Positions 36,482 through 49,182 of a stretch of DNA of 64,000 bases are shown here, piece after piece (the stretch's first letter is position 1; every line of letters begins with the position of its first letter). A model generated the notes under the pieces. It was not told the DNA's origin and searched no databases. It saw only the letters and a list, made by a program, of their open reading frames with translations. Made by a program: the position numbers and the translations under genes. Source of the DNA: Congeria kusceri (lineage: Eukaryota > Mollusca > Bivalvia > Myida > Dreissenidae); NCBI GenBank assembly GCA_027627225.1, contig CM051032.1, positions 61,851,637 through 61,915,636 of the forward strand, written 5' to 3'.

Positions 36482-37427
36482 AGTTTACCTACAACGTGCT
36501 CATAGTGAGCTTTTGTGATCACCTTTTGTCCGTCATCAGTCGTCCGTCATCAGTCAGTCGTCCGTCATCAGGCGTCCGTTGTCAGTCGTCCGTTGTGTGT
36601 CATCAACATTTACCATGTGAACACTCTAGAGGCCACATTTATTGCTTAATCTTCATGAAACTTCCCCAGAACATTTGTCCCAATGATATCTTGGACATTG
36701 TTGAAACTGGGTCATGTGGGGTCAAAAAACTAGGTCACTTGGTCAAATTGAAGAAAAAGCTTGTGAACACGCTGGAGGCCACATTTATAGCCCAATCATC
36801 ATGGAACTTGCTCAGAACATTTGTCCCCATGATATCTCGGACAAGTTCAAAAGTTCATGTGGGGTCAAAAACTGGGTGACTAGGGCAAATTGAAGGAAAA
36901 CCTTGTAAACACTGTAGAGGCCACATGTATTGTCCAATCATCATAAAACTTGCTCAGAACATTTGTCCCAATGGTATCTCAGGTGAGTTCACAACTGGGT
37001 CATGTGGGGTCAAAAACTAGGTCATGAGGGCAAATTGAAGAAAAAGCTTGTGAACACTAGAAGTCACATTTTTTGCCCAATCTTCTTGAAACTTGCTCAG
37101 AACATGTTATCTCGGATGAGTTCAAAACTGGGTAAAAGACCAGATAACCAGGCCAAATTGAAGAAAAAGCTTGTGAACACTCTAGGGCCACATGTATAGG
37201 CCAATTGTCACAAAACTTGCTTAGAACATTTGCCCCAATGATATCTGGGACAAGTTCGAAACCAGGTGACATGGAGTCAAATTTAGGTCACCAGGTAAAA
37301 TTGAAAAAAAAAGCTTGTGAACACTCTAGAGGCCAAATTTTTTGCCGAATCTTCATGAAACTTGCTCAAAACAGTTTAGTTCCTTAGCCCCTCAGATGAG
37401 CGACCCAGGGCCTTGTGGCCCTCTTGT
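36482..37427. mobile_element. AGCTCACC-family element, CTCTAGAGGCC core type
   Basis: Degenerate 5' end (AGTTTACCTACAACGTGCTC, then GTGAGCTTTTGTGATC) and about six 130-bp core units (GTGAACACTCTAGAGGCCAC, GAAACTTGCTCAGAACATTT, GAAGAAAAAGCTTGTGAAC). 3' end CTCAGATGAGCGACCCAGGG, then GGCCCTCTTGT. Confidence 0.78.
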
Positions 37428-38076
37428 ATTGAATTTTTTATGGTAGCTTTTTGTTATGTTTGTAGTTATGCATTTTAGGTAGTGTAGTCCCACTGCCTAA
37501 AACGTTTCTGAAATACGGCCCTGGTATTTGAAAATGAACATGCAACTCTCGAGTGCCTGATTAGTATGCAAGTTAGCGCAGCTTAATTATTAATGAAGAC
37601 TCAGTATTAATTGTGAAATGGGGAGATGAAAGTGTTCGACGACATGTGTTTTCTTGTGGCCTGCGTGCAAGTTGTCTGTGTAAAGCATGGTTTCCTGTAG
37701 TAAATACAACAACAAGGATTGTCGTTGATGACTACAAGGGCTGCTTGGTCTTCCCACGCAGAAGGAATTTATAATTGATGGATTACATTGTCGCATTTGT
37801 AGAACAACACTTTATGCGAATCGTTTGCTAACACATTAAGTATCCCTGGGGCAGAACAATGTGAAACCTTACAAGTTAAAGTTTCTTGTCATTAGTATTT
37901 TAGTCCCTTGACATTTATTCTCCTGGCAATGAATGTTATGGAAAATAGTATTAAAATAGTATATTTCCATATTGTTGGACAATAAGAAAGAAAATTCAAC
38001 ACCATTATTGACAATAATATTGTTGCATTAAATAAATTATTTTCCGTATAAGTATTGTAATGTTTAATGTTTTTTT
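37428..38076. other. Unassigned part of intron 8
   Basis: Unique-looking AT-rich sequence between two minisatellite-bearing elements; nothing recognised. Confidence 0.45.
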
Positions 38077-39521
38077 AGCTCACCTGAGCACGAAGTGATT
38101 GGTGAGCTATTGGTATAGGGGACCTCTCCAGCATATTCTGTCGTCCGATGCCGTCAGCAATTTGGACCGTTATCGCTATAAAGACTACATTTTTAGCTCA
38201 CCTGAGCACAAAGTGCTCATGGTGAGCTTTTGTGATCGCCCGTTGTCCGTCATGTGTGCGTGCGTCGTCAACTTTTCATTAAAACAACATCTCCTAAACC
38301 ACTTGGCAGATTTTCACCAAACTTCACAGGAATGATCATTAGGTGACCGTCTTTCAAAGTTGTTCAAATCGTTACGGTCCGCTGCATATGTAGGTCTCCA
38401 GAGCTAAAAAGTGTAAATTTTAAAAATCTTCTCTGAAACCGCAGGGCCCAGAGGTTTCATATTAGGTATGTAACATCCTATAGTGGTCCTCTACAAAGAT
38501 TGTTCAAACTATGCCCCTGGGGTCAAAATGGGCTAGAATATATAGCAAAATGACTTTAAAAATCTTCTCCTCTGAAACCTCAAGGCCCAGAGGTCTCATA
38601 TTTGGTATGTGACATCCTCAAGTGGTCCTCTACAAAGAATATTCAAATTATGCCCCTGGGGTCAAACTGGTCACGCCCCGGGGATATTATGGTTTATATA
38701 GAATATATAGCAAAATGACTTTAAAAATCTTCTCCTCTGAAACCGCAAGGCCCAGAGATTTCATATCTGGTGTGTAACATCCTTTAGTGGTCCTTTACAA
38801 AGTTTGTTCAAATTATGCCCCTGGGGTCAAAAAGGGCCATGCCCCGGGGGTCATATGGTTTTTGTCGAATATATAGCAAAATGACTTAAAAAATCTCCTC
38901 TGAAACCACAAGGCCCAGAGGTTTGATATTTGTATGTAACATCCTATAGTGGTCCTCTACAAAGATTGTTCAAATAATGCCCCTGGGGTCAAAACTGGCT
39001 TTGCCCCAGGGGTCACATGGTTTATATAAACTTAAATAGCAAAATGTCTTTAAATTTCTTCTTCTCTGAAAACATAAGGCCCAGAGGTTTCATATTTGGT
39101 ATGTAACATCCTATATTGGTCTCTACAAATGTTGTTCAAATGATGCCTCTGGGGCACATGATTGATGTAGACTTAAATAGCAAAATGACTTTAAAAATCT
39201 AATCTTCTCCTCAGAAACCGCACGGCCCAGAGGTTTCTTATTTGGTATGTAACATTGCATAGTGGTCCTCTCCAAAGATTGTTCAAATTATGCCCCTGGG
39301 GTCAAATCTGGTGGCACCCCGAGGGTTCACATGCATGATATAGACTTATATAGCAAAGTTACTTTTAAAATCTTTACCTGAAACCGCAAGGCCCAGAGGT
39401 TTGTTCAAGATTGTTCATATTATGCCCCTGGGATAAAAATAAGCCACGCCTCGGGGATGCTAATTCCATTTGGGTAACAACGTCTCAGGTGAGCGTCCTC
39501 TGGCCCTCAGGGCCCTCTTGT
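38077..39521. mobile_element. AGCTCACC-family element with duplicated 5' end
   Basis: Two 5' ends in a row (AGCTCACCTGAGCACGAAGT at 38077 and AGCTCACCTGAGCACAAAGT at about 38194). Then come seven or eight 150-170-bp core units like those at 13052, and the 3' end CTCAGGTGAGCGTCC plus hairpin plus CTCTTG. Confidence 0.82.
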
Positions 39522-40100
39522 TTATTCAATCTTGACCTAACTTGCACAGTTGTGTATAACCATAAAATCTCAGATGGGATAGATAATGGACCAAATCGGA
39601 CCAGGAACACCAGAGTTATTGCCCCTTTTATGTGAACAGTGCTGAAATTGCTTATTTCCAACATAGAGAGTTCATTTTTCATCTAGTCTTGACCACACTG
39701 GCACAGTTTGTGAATAACTATAATGTCTTGGCCACAGTCAAATTTGGGCCAGATTGGACCAGAAGCCCCAGAAGTATTGGCCATTGTGCGGAATAGAGAC
39801 TTTATTGTTTATCCAATCTTAACCAAACTTGCACAGTTTATGAAGGACCATAAAATCTCAGACATAGTCAAATGTGGGTCATTTCAACTAGAATCACCAG
39901 GGTTATTGCTCCTTTCTTATTAAAACAGAGCAAAATAGGACTGTATTGATATAATTAGTGTTTATTTTGCATGCAGTCTGTACAAAACTTGCATTGTTTG
40001 ATCATCGAAATTAAATCTCAAACAAGTTTAATAACCAGATCAGAACAAAAATACTGGAGCTATTGCCCTAGTTTGATTTTGAAATGCAAACACTTACATT
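39522..40100. repeat. Four diverged units of about 140 bp
   Basis: Units are recognised by ATCTTGACC.AACTTGCACAG, CATAAAATCTCAGA and ACCAGAG/AGTTATTGCCCCTTT. They directly follow the element at 38077 and look like another element core. The ends are not clear. Confidence 0.6.
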
Positions 40101-41054
40101 TCATTATTATTCCCAAGCAAATATTAACTACTGTGGTTTAAGGGAGGTAAGTGAATTGGAACAGTCCTGGTGAGTCCCTGGAAAATCTATATGCACCATC
40201 ATAAGTATCACTCCACGGAGCAGTACATTCATAGCCATAACTAGAAACTTAATAGTGGGCAGTGTAAGCGCATGGCCTGTGGTTAGTGAATACACACCCA
40301 GAGACTTCAGTGGGGCTGTTTACTGCATACTGGATTTAATTGTCCACTTCTGAATATTATTTTAATGCACAGTATGTTAACTTTCTTATTTATTTGATTG
40401 TTTAAACACTTCTGGATTTTGAATTCTTGCTAAGTAGAACAGAAAACTGCTGCAGTTAGGTTTAGTTATATTGAAAGAGAGAAACTAAAGATTGAAAGAA
40501 GCTAAAAAGTTGTGAATACAGATAATTTCCATGCTATTCAGTTTGATTATCATCAATAATAAGATATTTCACAGTTGGAGGAAATTTACACTGAAACATG
40601 GGAAACCTCCATTGTCTGGCCAGTTGCAAAATTTTGAAGATAACTAGAATAAGGGATTGCTAATGCATGTGGCCTTTTTGGATCATGTTCTAGTTCTACT
40701 GGTTGTATCATCTGCGCACTACGTACTAACGGCATTTTCGAGTGTAACAATTTTTTGTCATAACTGACATATCTGGTTAACAATGACTTGGATTATGAGA
40801 TATTAGCCACTTTCTCATGTTTAGACATGTCTGCAAACATACAATTTGTATGTCTGCATTTGTCTTGACTGACAAACTAATGTACAAATGGCAAAATTTG
40901 TCAAAGACTGTCTGAGTTTTTTGGTAAAACATATCTTTTCAATTTTTTTTAATTAAATGGCTGACAGATTTAATGTGGATAACCAAACATTTAACTGGAA
41001 AAAAAATATATCAGAAAAAAAACATTTACGGTCATTTTGCTGGCCCTACCTGTT
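40101..41054. other. Unassigned part of intron 8
   Basis: No coding or repeat structure seen apart from A/T runs. Confidence 0.45.
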
Positions 41055-43333
41055 ATCTCACTTGAGCAGTAGACATCAAAATCTACGGTTTCTCTATTTG
41101 CCCTAACTGCCATTGACTTGCCAGTAATTTAAAAGTTCCAAAACAAACTGTCAAGAAACATGCTCTGAGAACCATAAGCAAACAGAAAGTAGCAGCACCA
41201 CCCAGACAGGATATCACATCAAGAAATCGAGGGGACTTTTCAAACCGATTTGTGTATTATTCAGATTTTTTCATGACAGTACAGTCCTTACTTGTTTATG
41301 TTCATGAGTTTTATTGTGTGTTTTTGATATGCAGAAGGGTAAGCTGGGGAGTTAATAAATATGACAGTTAATCAGCTAGTTGAATGTTTGAAGACCATTA
41401 TGGCACACATGCTATTAATAATATTTCTTCAAACCTGTCACAACAGTAAGCGGCTAAAACACGGTATTTGGTAATTTTTTGTATTTATGATGTTATTTAC
41501 AGATTGAAGACAACTGGAAGTGTATACAATGTGTTTCTTACATTTAATGTTTATAAAAGTGACCATTCCTGATGGCCACCAAATTTAAAGTCAATATACC
41601 TGTCCATTGTTGAGTTGTGACAATAAATATGTCCCAAAAATTGCCATTTTTTAGCGTTATGCTATCCCACTTCAATAAATTGTATTTTTTGAAACTCAAA
41701 TTAACATACTTTCTTTGATTCATTTGGAAATGTAATTAATGTGAGCTTATATAAAATTTTCTGTATTAAATGTTGGTAGCTAAAACATAAAAAAATAGAC
41801 AACATATTAAGCATGATATTACTATATTACACAAAGAGGTGCTTTTGCCAAATTATCAAAATCACAGTGGGCATGTTTCGTTATATGCCTGGAAAACAGT
41901 GCCAAATTACCAATTAACAAATGATTATTGCTTTGTAAGATTCATTATATATCAAAGTTTGAAATATTGGCACATTTTGGCATTTCTGAATCGCATCTCT
42001 AAAATGAGCTCAGTAAAAAGCTGAAGTTGTGCAATAGGACAAAACTGTAGTGTCTGTAACCATGGGGTTGTATCTTGAAGTATATTTACTACAATAGAAT
42101 TGTGGTCTTCCTCAATACTATGCATCGGAATGTGAATTGTAAAAATCTATAAACATTTTATATTTATTTTAATCGGACGTTTAATTCTTTTATAGTGTTA
42201 AGGTTACAGACACTACATTAATTGTCGTAAAAAAATTGAATTTCATCTCTTAATATAAGCTTTTTTCTTTTATTTTATTGCAGAAACTTACAAACTGTTT
42301 ATATTGCATTATTGTGCCATCTGTACCCTGTTGAAAAATACTTGTTCATGTTAGATCATGCAACAAAATTTGGGTGTAATGCTGCGTCATCCAAAGGATT
42401 GCCTTTCCAAGCAATGTGCCAGGTCACCATTAACTACATGGTTCAATGTAAAATATTTTGTATTGTGAACTTTCTGGTTAGATTGAACAAATATGTCCCC
42501 AGTAATGGACAAAAGTAAAGTTTTATGTCCCAGTACTGACTAAGGTATCTATAAATGTATTGAACTAAATGCAAACAATAAAGTAGTGTCCGTAACCTAA
42601 AATATACCTATAATTGTTTGCATGTGTTCATGGCACAACCACATGAATAACATTATTTTTTATCTGATGCTTGGCCTTTTGATTTATTGATGCAAAACAT
42701 ACAATATAAAGAAATTGACCAAAACAGAGAAGCCCTTTTGAGTTGGATACACAATTTGTATGGTCCTTATATGGTGAAAGCCTTTTTACAGATCAGGTAT
42801 CATAAGAAACAAACCTGAATGCCACTTATAAATACCAATGTCATTTAATATAGACTATTTACAAAGAACACGCATGTGCATTGCATACTTTATAGGTTTT
42901 AAGTATATTTTGTTGTGCTGTCAGTGAGGTTACGGACACTACATTATACTACAATTTTTATAGGTCAACATCATAACTTGTACATAATATTTGTGGTCTT
43001 AAATTGACTTAATTGGATAAAATATACGATATAAAGTACTGATAGTCTTATTTAATTGTTTCATTCCACTAATATTGGTTAAGTATGTTCTTAACCATAT
43101 AATGCTCATACATATTACATTGTTACAATGAGCCAGGCCATAAATGTTACAAAGCATTCAAGTTTGTTGGAAAACTAATTTATTATCAGAATCATGAGTG
43201 CTGTTTATCAGAAGAGAGCAGAAGATCATCATTTAAGCCCAAAAGGCCAACAATAGTTGGAAACAAAAATGCTTGAAAAGAATTTTAGTGTCACGAATCA
43301 AATGAGCAAAACAGGCTGAACGTTAAGAAGGGC

Positions 43334-43457
43334 ATGGACATATCGTCATTGTTGGGAAAACTGCATGGACATATCGTCATTGTTGGGAAAACTGTATGGA
43401 CATATCGTCATTGTTGGGAAAACTGCATGGACATATTGTCATTGTTGGGAAAACTGC
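43334..43457. repeat. 31-bp minisatellite, 4 copies
   Basis: Unit ATGGACATATCGTCATTGTT plus GGGAAAACTGC, almost identical copies. Confidence 0.93.
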
Positions 43458-43739
43458 AAAATACATGTTGCTTTGAAAAACTGATCAAGACTGAAAATGG
43501 AAGGAAGGAACAAAACTTAAAATTATGACCACTTCCAATCTTTAATATGTGTAATAATCCTCCCCAAGAATGAAATAGACGGTCAATGAAAAGATACTGG
43601 CGGAGAAAAAATTTGAAAGCTATTTTATAACAACAATGCGATGTAGTAGTGATGTCAATAAATTCAGAACTGCCAGAATAAAGCAGCTACATTTATACTG
43701 AAATATAAAGATCCTGTTAAGTGAACACTAACTTTAAGA

Positions 43740-43891
43740 GTGGCGCGTCGTGAGAAAACCGGTCTTAATGCATGTGCGTAAAGTGTTGTCCCGGACAGCA
43801 CTTTCCGGGACAGCACTTTCCGCTTTTATGCTATTTTCTGTTTCAAGGAAGTCTCTTCTAAACATATATCCACTGTAGGCGGAAAGTACCG
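43740..43891. mobile_element. Palindromic MITE, copy 12 (5' part)
   Basis: GTGGCGCGTCGTGAGAAAAC up to the core CACTGTAGGCGGAAAGTACC; the right arm is missing. Confidence 0.75.
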
Positions 43892-45345
43892 TTTAAGGTA
43901 AGTAAATTGCAGACCATGCCAAACACATTAGATGACAATAGCGGTTATGAAGAAAGTGTTTGGTTATGTATGAATGTAATGTTTTCCTTTGTATCAATGC
44001 ATAGACACATGCAATAGTGACAAATTCCATTTAAGGCAAGAAAAAAGCTGCCATTTTGAAAAGGAAATGTTTAGGAGGTCCAGCAATAGTTCAGTCCTTT
44101 CTGGTCAGCAGTTCACATAAAATCTTAGCTGCTAGTGTGACATTTGCGTAAATGGGCAAAATTTAGGATAAGGCCATGTTGATATTCTAAGCAATAGGAA
44201 GCAACGAATCCTTGATATTATACGTTAGACAGACAACGTCAAATCAAAAAGCAACCTCAAAAATAAAATCAGAAAAAAAGGAAATTATACTTTAAGAAAC
44301 CACTAACAGGTAACAGTAGGAAAGTAGAAGAACTGACAACATAGTCAGTTTGTGCAGATCACACACCTGTGATTTTTTTGGAAATATTGAAACCGAGAAA
44401 CCTTTTTCTTAGCAAGAAATTCAAGAAAGGAACCAATCAATGTTTATTAGCAGAAAAATACAAATTTATCATAGCACAGTGTGGGCTCAAATGCATGAAG
44501 AAATCTGGAAATGCCTATGTATGGCCTTAGGAGCCTGACTTGTCTCGGGAGCTTTGAGAAAAAAATGTGTTTCAAACCAAGAAAACCCTCAACTTGATAA
44601 TGAAAGGGGACATTTTCAATTCAAAAGAGTTAGCTTAAATAACCTCATGAATAATCTCATGAAGATACGTGAACATTAATGTTTTAAGTAATAAATATGT
44701 GGAATATGTATTGACATTTTACAGGTGTAGTGTCCGTAACCACAGTGAAATGTGTTTCTTTGAGATACAGAAAGCTTATCCTGTTATTTTTAAACAGTTT
44801 AATGTGGCTGTATTTTAATAAAAAGTATTTGTGCTGTACAAGAAATATGCTTTGGACATTGAGTTATGTGGAAGACAAATATTATACTAAGGGTTGTTTA
44901 TAAAATTGTTGCAAATTTTACACCTGTGAGGAAAATGCACCTAATTTTTTATTTGGAATCTTATCTCAAGGACATCGCATTTTTATTTATTTTATTTTGA
45001 TTCCATTGAATACATGTCTGTGTAAACATGAATAACAGAAGGTTGTTTTCAATAAAATTATACTTGTTATATGCCTGTTGTAGTGTCCGTAACTATGGTG
45101 ACCTGTTCTTAAAAAGCTCCATGAAAAAATATTCTGTAAAGGTTGTTAAAGCGAAACAAGTGCCAATTTAAATGATCAAAGTATTGAACTTTTGATATTC
45201 AAAATTTCAAGGCACTGAATGAAAGTTCATTTTTTCACCCTGGTTGGACACTTTTGTCCCAAGTACTGTGTTTTAGCCGTAAGGTCTTTGTCATTGCTAG
45301 TACTCTGGTGAGCCCTTTGGGCCATCATGGCCCTCTTGTTTATTT

Positions 45346-45582
45346 TACTTTCTTCCAATAATTAAATATTTTGGGGATAAGTAAGTGTTTTGTTTTAATA
45401 GCATCCACTTCAAAACAATGTTTTATGATATTAGAGACGTGTTTTGAATATTCATTAAGTTTTAGAATCTTAAAGTTTACAATTTACCAAATAGAAAAAA
45501 AAAAAAAATTGTAATAATTCCCTACCTACCTACCCTATTTCTGTTTGGGCATGTAACCTGAAACAAAATTTTTTTTTACGCC
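45346..45582. mobile_element. Harbinger-like element fragment (inverted copy)
   Basis: The right terminus CCCTACCTACCTACCCTATT ... TTTTTTTTACGCC is followed by TTA. Its inner part (GATAAGTAAGTGTTTTGTTT ... GTTTACAATTTACCAA) is an inverted match to 46706-46845. Confidence 0.6.
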
Positions 45583-45757
45583 TTAGCAAGTTATACATTT
45601 TTTTCTATGTCGATTATCAATGTCACAGATACAAAATCGATCATCGGATTCGACATTCATTTTTAACTGTTTTACATGTTAAATGTACTTGTTCAATACT
45701 TGTTCCATATGTTCAAAATGTATGTAAGAATCTGTTTAGTAAATACCAGTTCTGTTA

Positions 45758-46937
45758 GGCGTAAAAAAAATATGTTTGTTTTAGGTAACATGCCCAAAAA
45801 AATTAGGGTAGGTAGGTGGGATTTATTTTTTATTAGCTCACCTGAGCACAACGTGCTCATGGTGAGCTTTTGTGATCACCTTTTGTCAGTCGTCCGTCGC
45901 GTGTCGTCAACATTTACCTCGTTAACACTCTAGAGGCCACATTTATTGGCCAATCTTTATGAAACTTGATCAGTACATTTGACCCAATTATATCTCGGTT
46001 GAGTTTCAATCTGGGTCATGTGGGGTCAAAAACTAGGTCACTAGGTCAAATTGAAGAAAAAGCTTGTCATATTTTTTGCCCAATCTTCTTGAAACTTGCG
46101 CTGAACATTTGTTCTAATTATATCTCAGCCGAGTTCAAAAATGGTTGCCCTCCGTTGAAAAAAATGGCCGCCAGGGGTCGGGCAGTTTTCCTTATATGGC
46201 TATATTGAAAACTTTATAAAGCTTGTTAACACTCTAGAAGTCACATTTTTTTACCAGTCTTCATGAAACGTGGTCAGAACATTTGTCCCAATGATATCTC
46301 AGCCAAGTTTGAATCTGGGTCATTTGGGGTCGAAAACTAGGTCACTAGGTCAAATTTGACTAAAAGCTTGTTAACCCTCTAGAAGTGTCATTATTTGCCC
46401 AATCGTCATGAAACTTGGTCAGAACATATGTTGCAATGGTATCTCGGCCGAGTGCGAATCTGTGTCATGAGGGGTCAAAAACTAGGTCACTAGGTCAAAT
46501 TGAAGAAAAAGCTTCAATTTCAATATGTACATCCCAAATTTTGAATGTCTGTTGTCACTTAAGTTTTTCAAACGATGATGATTAAGGCCGCATTTCCATC
46601 AGTCTGTATCAGTATATCCATATCCGTATAAGAATTTAACACATGGACAATTGTTTGACTAATGAAACTCAGGTGAGCGACCCAGGGCCCTCTTGTTATT
46701 TATTTTTTTGTTGGTAAATTGTCAACTTAAAGATTCTAAAACTGAATAAATATTCAAAACATATCAGTAATATCGTTTATAAGTGGTTAATATCAAAACA
46801 AAACACTTATTTATCCCAAAACACATTTAATTATTGAAAAAGGTAAAAAAAAAAAAATCAATCTGACAAACCCAATAAAATGTTCTAGGGTCGGGGCATT
46901 TTTTAGGGTAGGTTGGGTAACCTGAAACAAACACGCC
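45758..46937. mobile_element. Harbinger-like element carrying an inserted element
   Basis: Ends GGCGTAAAAAAAATATG and CAAACACGCC are flanked by TTA at 45755-45757 and 46938-46940. Subterminal GGGTAGGTAGGTGGG and GGGTAGGTTGGGTAACC. The element at 45835-46697 lies inside, so only about 320 bp are its own. Confidence 0.65.
45835..46697. mobile_element. AGCTCACC-family element, intact ends, nested
   Basis: AGCTCACCTGAGCACAACGT ... CTCAGGTGAGCGACCCAGGG then CCCTCTTGTT. The CTCTAGAGGCC core units of about 130 bp are of the same type as at 36482. The T-rich site on both sides fits insertion into a T run. Confidence 0.82.
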
Positions 46938-47145
46938 TTATTAAAATTATTGTTTATTTGTTTACATTTATAATTGATGTGCAAAAGAAGAACAAACATG
47001 CATCCACATTAAAGTATTTTTCTACTTTCAAAGAATAGAAATAAATTACGTATAATGCAAAATAAGATTTGAAACCAATTATTATCGGCAAAATCGCATC
47101 GGAAGCAGCAACCGATTGCAATTTCGAACAGATGTTGCAACTCTA

Positions 47146-48055
47146 GCTAATAGGCTGCCTTGGTGGAGGTCTGCACTTTCTGAGTGGTTTCCAGTACAGT
47201 ATAGTTCTGCACTGAGTCATCCTTGCTTTCTACGTATACCTACGGTTGTTGTAGGACGAGACTACGAATATCAACGACACTTGTAGGTTACCGCAGCCGA
47301 TTCACCACGGTTTCACCAAGATATGATTCGACCCGCTACGTTTGTTATACACTAGCGTCAGGTATACGCTACGGTACCAGACGATTGTTAACGCTCCTCT
47401 TAAGATTGTAGTAGAATTAAAGAAGATTCATCACGATAAATCTAGGACCAGTCTAAATTTTCTCAAGCTTCACTACGCTTCAAGGCGATTTGGACATCAC
47501 GATGCCTCGTGCATAATTGTGGCACCAACGTAGGCAAACGTAGTAAGTGCATAGTAACATCGCCATAAACCGTACAGGCATCGCGACTGAATTGTCGCGT
47601 TGTCGTGGTTCATCGTATGTATTCGTGAGTAGTCCATAGTTGCTGCTAAAGATCCTACTGGAATCCTAATTGAACCGTAGGGCAAGCGTAGAAATCCGTA
47701 CCATATACATAGAAAAACGTACCATAACGTAGTACAGTCTTGTAATATACATGTCATAAAATAAGTCATGATTAATCACGACAAAGCACGGAGGCCACGA
47801 ATGCCTCTACGATGGCTGTAAGAATAAGCCAGATTGAGATACAATGGCTCTAGGATTGTCCTACGCTTGGGAAGAATGTTTTGAACATATCCAAAACTGT
47901 CGTAGCACTTCCCGATCAATAAGGATCACCCAAGAATCTTGAAGATTCACACAGATGCCAGTATGTATGTGTTTACGATTTACCACGCATCAACAAGATT
48001 ATGTAAATCGTGGGCAATCATAGCCAAAATCTTGACAGTGTGACAGGGGCTTAAT
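47146..48055. other. CpG-rich anomalous segment of unknown origin
   Basis: The segment is unusually rich in CGTA/TACG compared with the flanks. It begins near TAGGCTGCCTTGGTGGAGG and ends TTGACAGTGTGACAGGGGC. It has short open frames on both strands but none with a recognisable product. Probably part of a transposon that lost its left end. Confidence 0.4.
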
Positions 48056-48408
48056 ATTGACGGTGCTTCGGGTAATTCTGGAGCTGAGCCAATTATGTAG
48101 TAATGATATTTATTCGTTTCTGTATAAAGCAACATTTTCATTGACACAGATGAGGGTCTTGGTGTTTCAGTGCCTGAATTTGTTGATATTTATGTGTGTC
48201 TGTACAAATCAAACTTTTTACTGACACTGATGATAATCTGATTTGTTCAGGAGCTGAGCCAGTTAATAATCTGTATGCATGTATGTATAAACCAAGCTTT
48301 TCCCTTACACAGATGATCTGCGTTATCAATGGACTGAGCCAGTTACTGATTTTTGTGTGTTTCTGTACAAGCATGTCAGTAACACAGATGCTGGTCTGGG
48401 TGTTTCAG
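48056..48408. repeat. Diverged imperfect repeats before E9
   Basis: Four loose repeats of GAGCTGAGCCA..TTA, then TATTTATGTGTTTCTGTA, then CA.ACTTTTC.TTGACACAGATGA at about 80-100-bp spacing. They lead into the E9 acceptor, where the last unit ends GGTCTGGGTGTTTCAG. Confidence 0.6.
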
Positions 48409-48532
48409 GAGTTTGACCCTGAGGAGTTCTATCAGCTACTGGAGGCGGCGGAAGGCAAGGCGAAGCAGTCAATCAAAGACATCCCTAAGTACATCATCAG
48501 TAAACTGGGGCTCAACAGGGACCCACTGGAAG
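48409..48532 (+). CDS. MAST: MAST exon E9
   Basis: The acceptor gtgtttcag ends at 48408 and the donor GTTGGT, a weak one, is at 48533. It reads [20 protein letters not shown], then [21 protein letters not shown], the closing helices of the pre-kinase domain. It ends one base into a Glu codon that is completed by E10. Reading through the donor gives about 17 more codons (GWCRRPKKF...) and then a stop, so retention would truncate the protein before the kinase domain. Confidence 0.95.
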
Positions 48533-48610
48533 GTTGGTGTCGGAGACCGAAGAAATTCCTGTTTATGCTGATTTGTGTCAGTAACTAAAACTAGATGCCT
48601 GTTGGCAACA

Positions 48611-49182
48611 TGTCGAGCCCATTGTCAAGAAATAAGTTTTAAAACTTTAAACAAGCAGATCTCCTCTTTTGACCTCTAAGGGTGACCATGACCTTTGAGC
48701 TAAGGAAACAGGTCTTGTGTGTGACATGCTGTCTACATGGTGAACATTTGTGGCAAGTTATTTTAAAATTCCCAGATGAATGATGAATTAACAGTCCTAA
48801 CAAGCTGTATTATGCCCATATTTGACCTTTGACCTCTAAGTGTGACCTTGACCTTTGAGCTAGGGACACAGGTCTGGCGTGCAACACACCATATTTGTGG
48901 CAAGTTATTTTGAAATTGCCTGATGAATGATTAAGTTAAGTCTTGACAAGCTGTATTATGCCCATATATGACCTTTGACTTCTAAGTGTGACCTTGACCT
49001 TTGAGCTAGGGACACAGGTCTTGCACGTGACACGCCGCGTCCACATGGTGAACATTTTAAAATTGCCTGATGAAGGAGGAAGTTACAGTCCAGACAAGAT
49101 CGGACGGATGCACGCACGCATTTACGCACATACACCGAATCGCCATTGTGACAAGTCGAGCTGACCGCAGACGGGCTCGACA
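48611..49182. mobile_element. TGTCGAGCCC-ended element with 3 core repeats
   Basis: Exact inverse ends TGTCGAGCCC and GGGCTCGACA. Three units of about 140 bp hold TTTGACCTTTGACCTCTAAG, GTGACCTTGACCTTTGAGCT and GGTGAACATTT. It starts 78 bases after E9. Confidence 0.75.

Larger units (their letters stand above)
41055..45340. mobile_element. Candidate 4.3-kb element with AGCTCACC-like ends
   Basis: The left point CTCACTTGAGCAGTAGAC resembles the AGCTCACCTGAGC start. The right end (TGGTGAGCCCTTTGGGCCAT, then CATGGCCCTCTTGTT) matches the family 3' end. Inside are six copies of GTAGTGTCCGTAAC and an inverted pair, CGGCTAAAACAC (41450 region) against GTGTTTTAGCCG (45270 region). No long open frame was found, so it is not obviously autonomous. 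Confidence 0.4.

Noticed and set aside
47497..47769. 90-codon minus-strand frame in the CpG-rich segment
   Set aside because: No recognisable motif; equal-length frames occur on the other strand; no splice signals.
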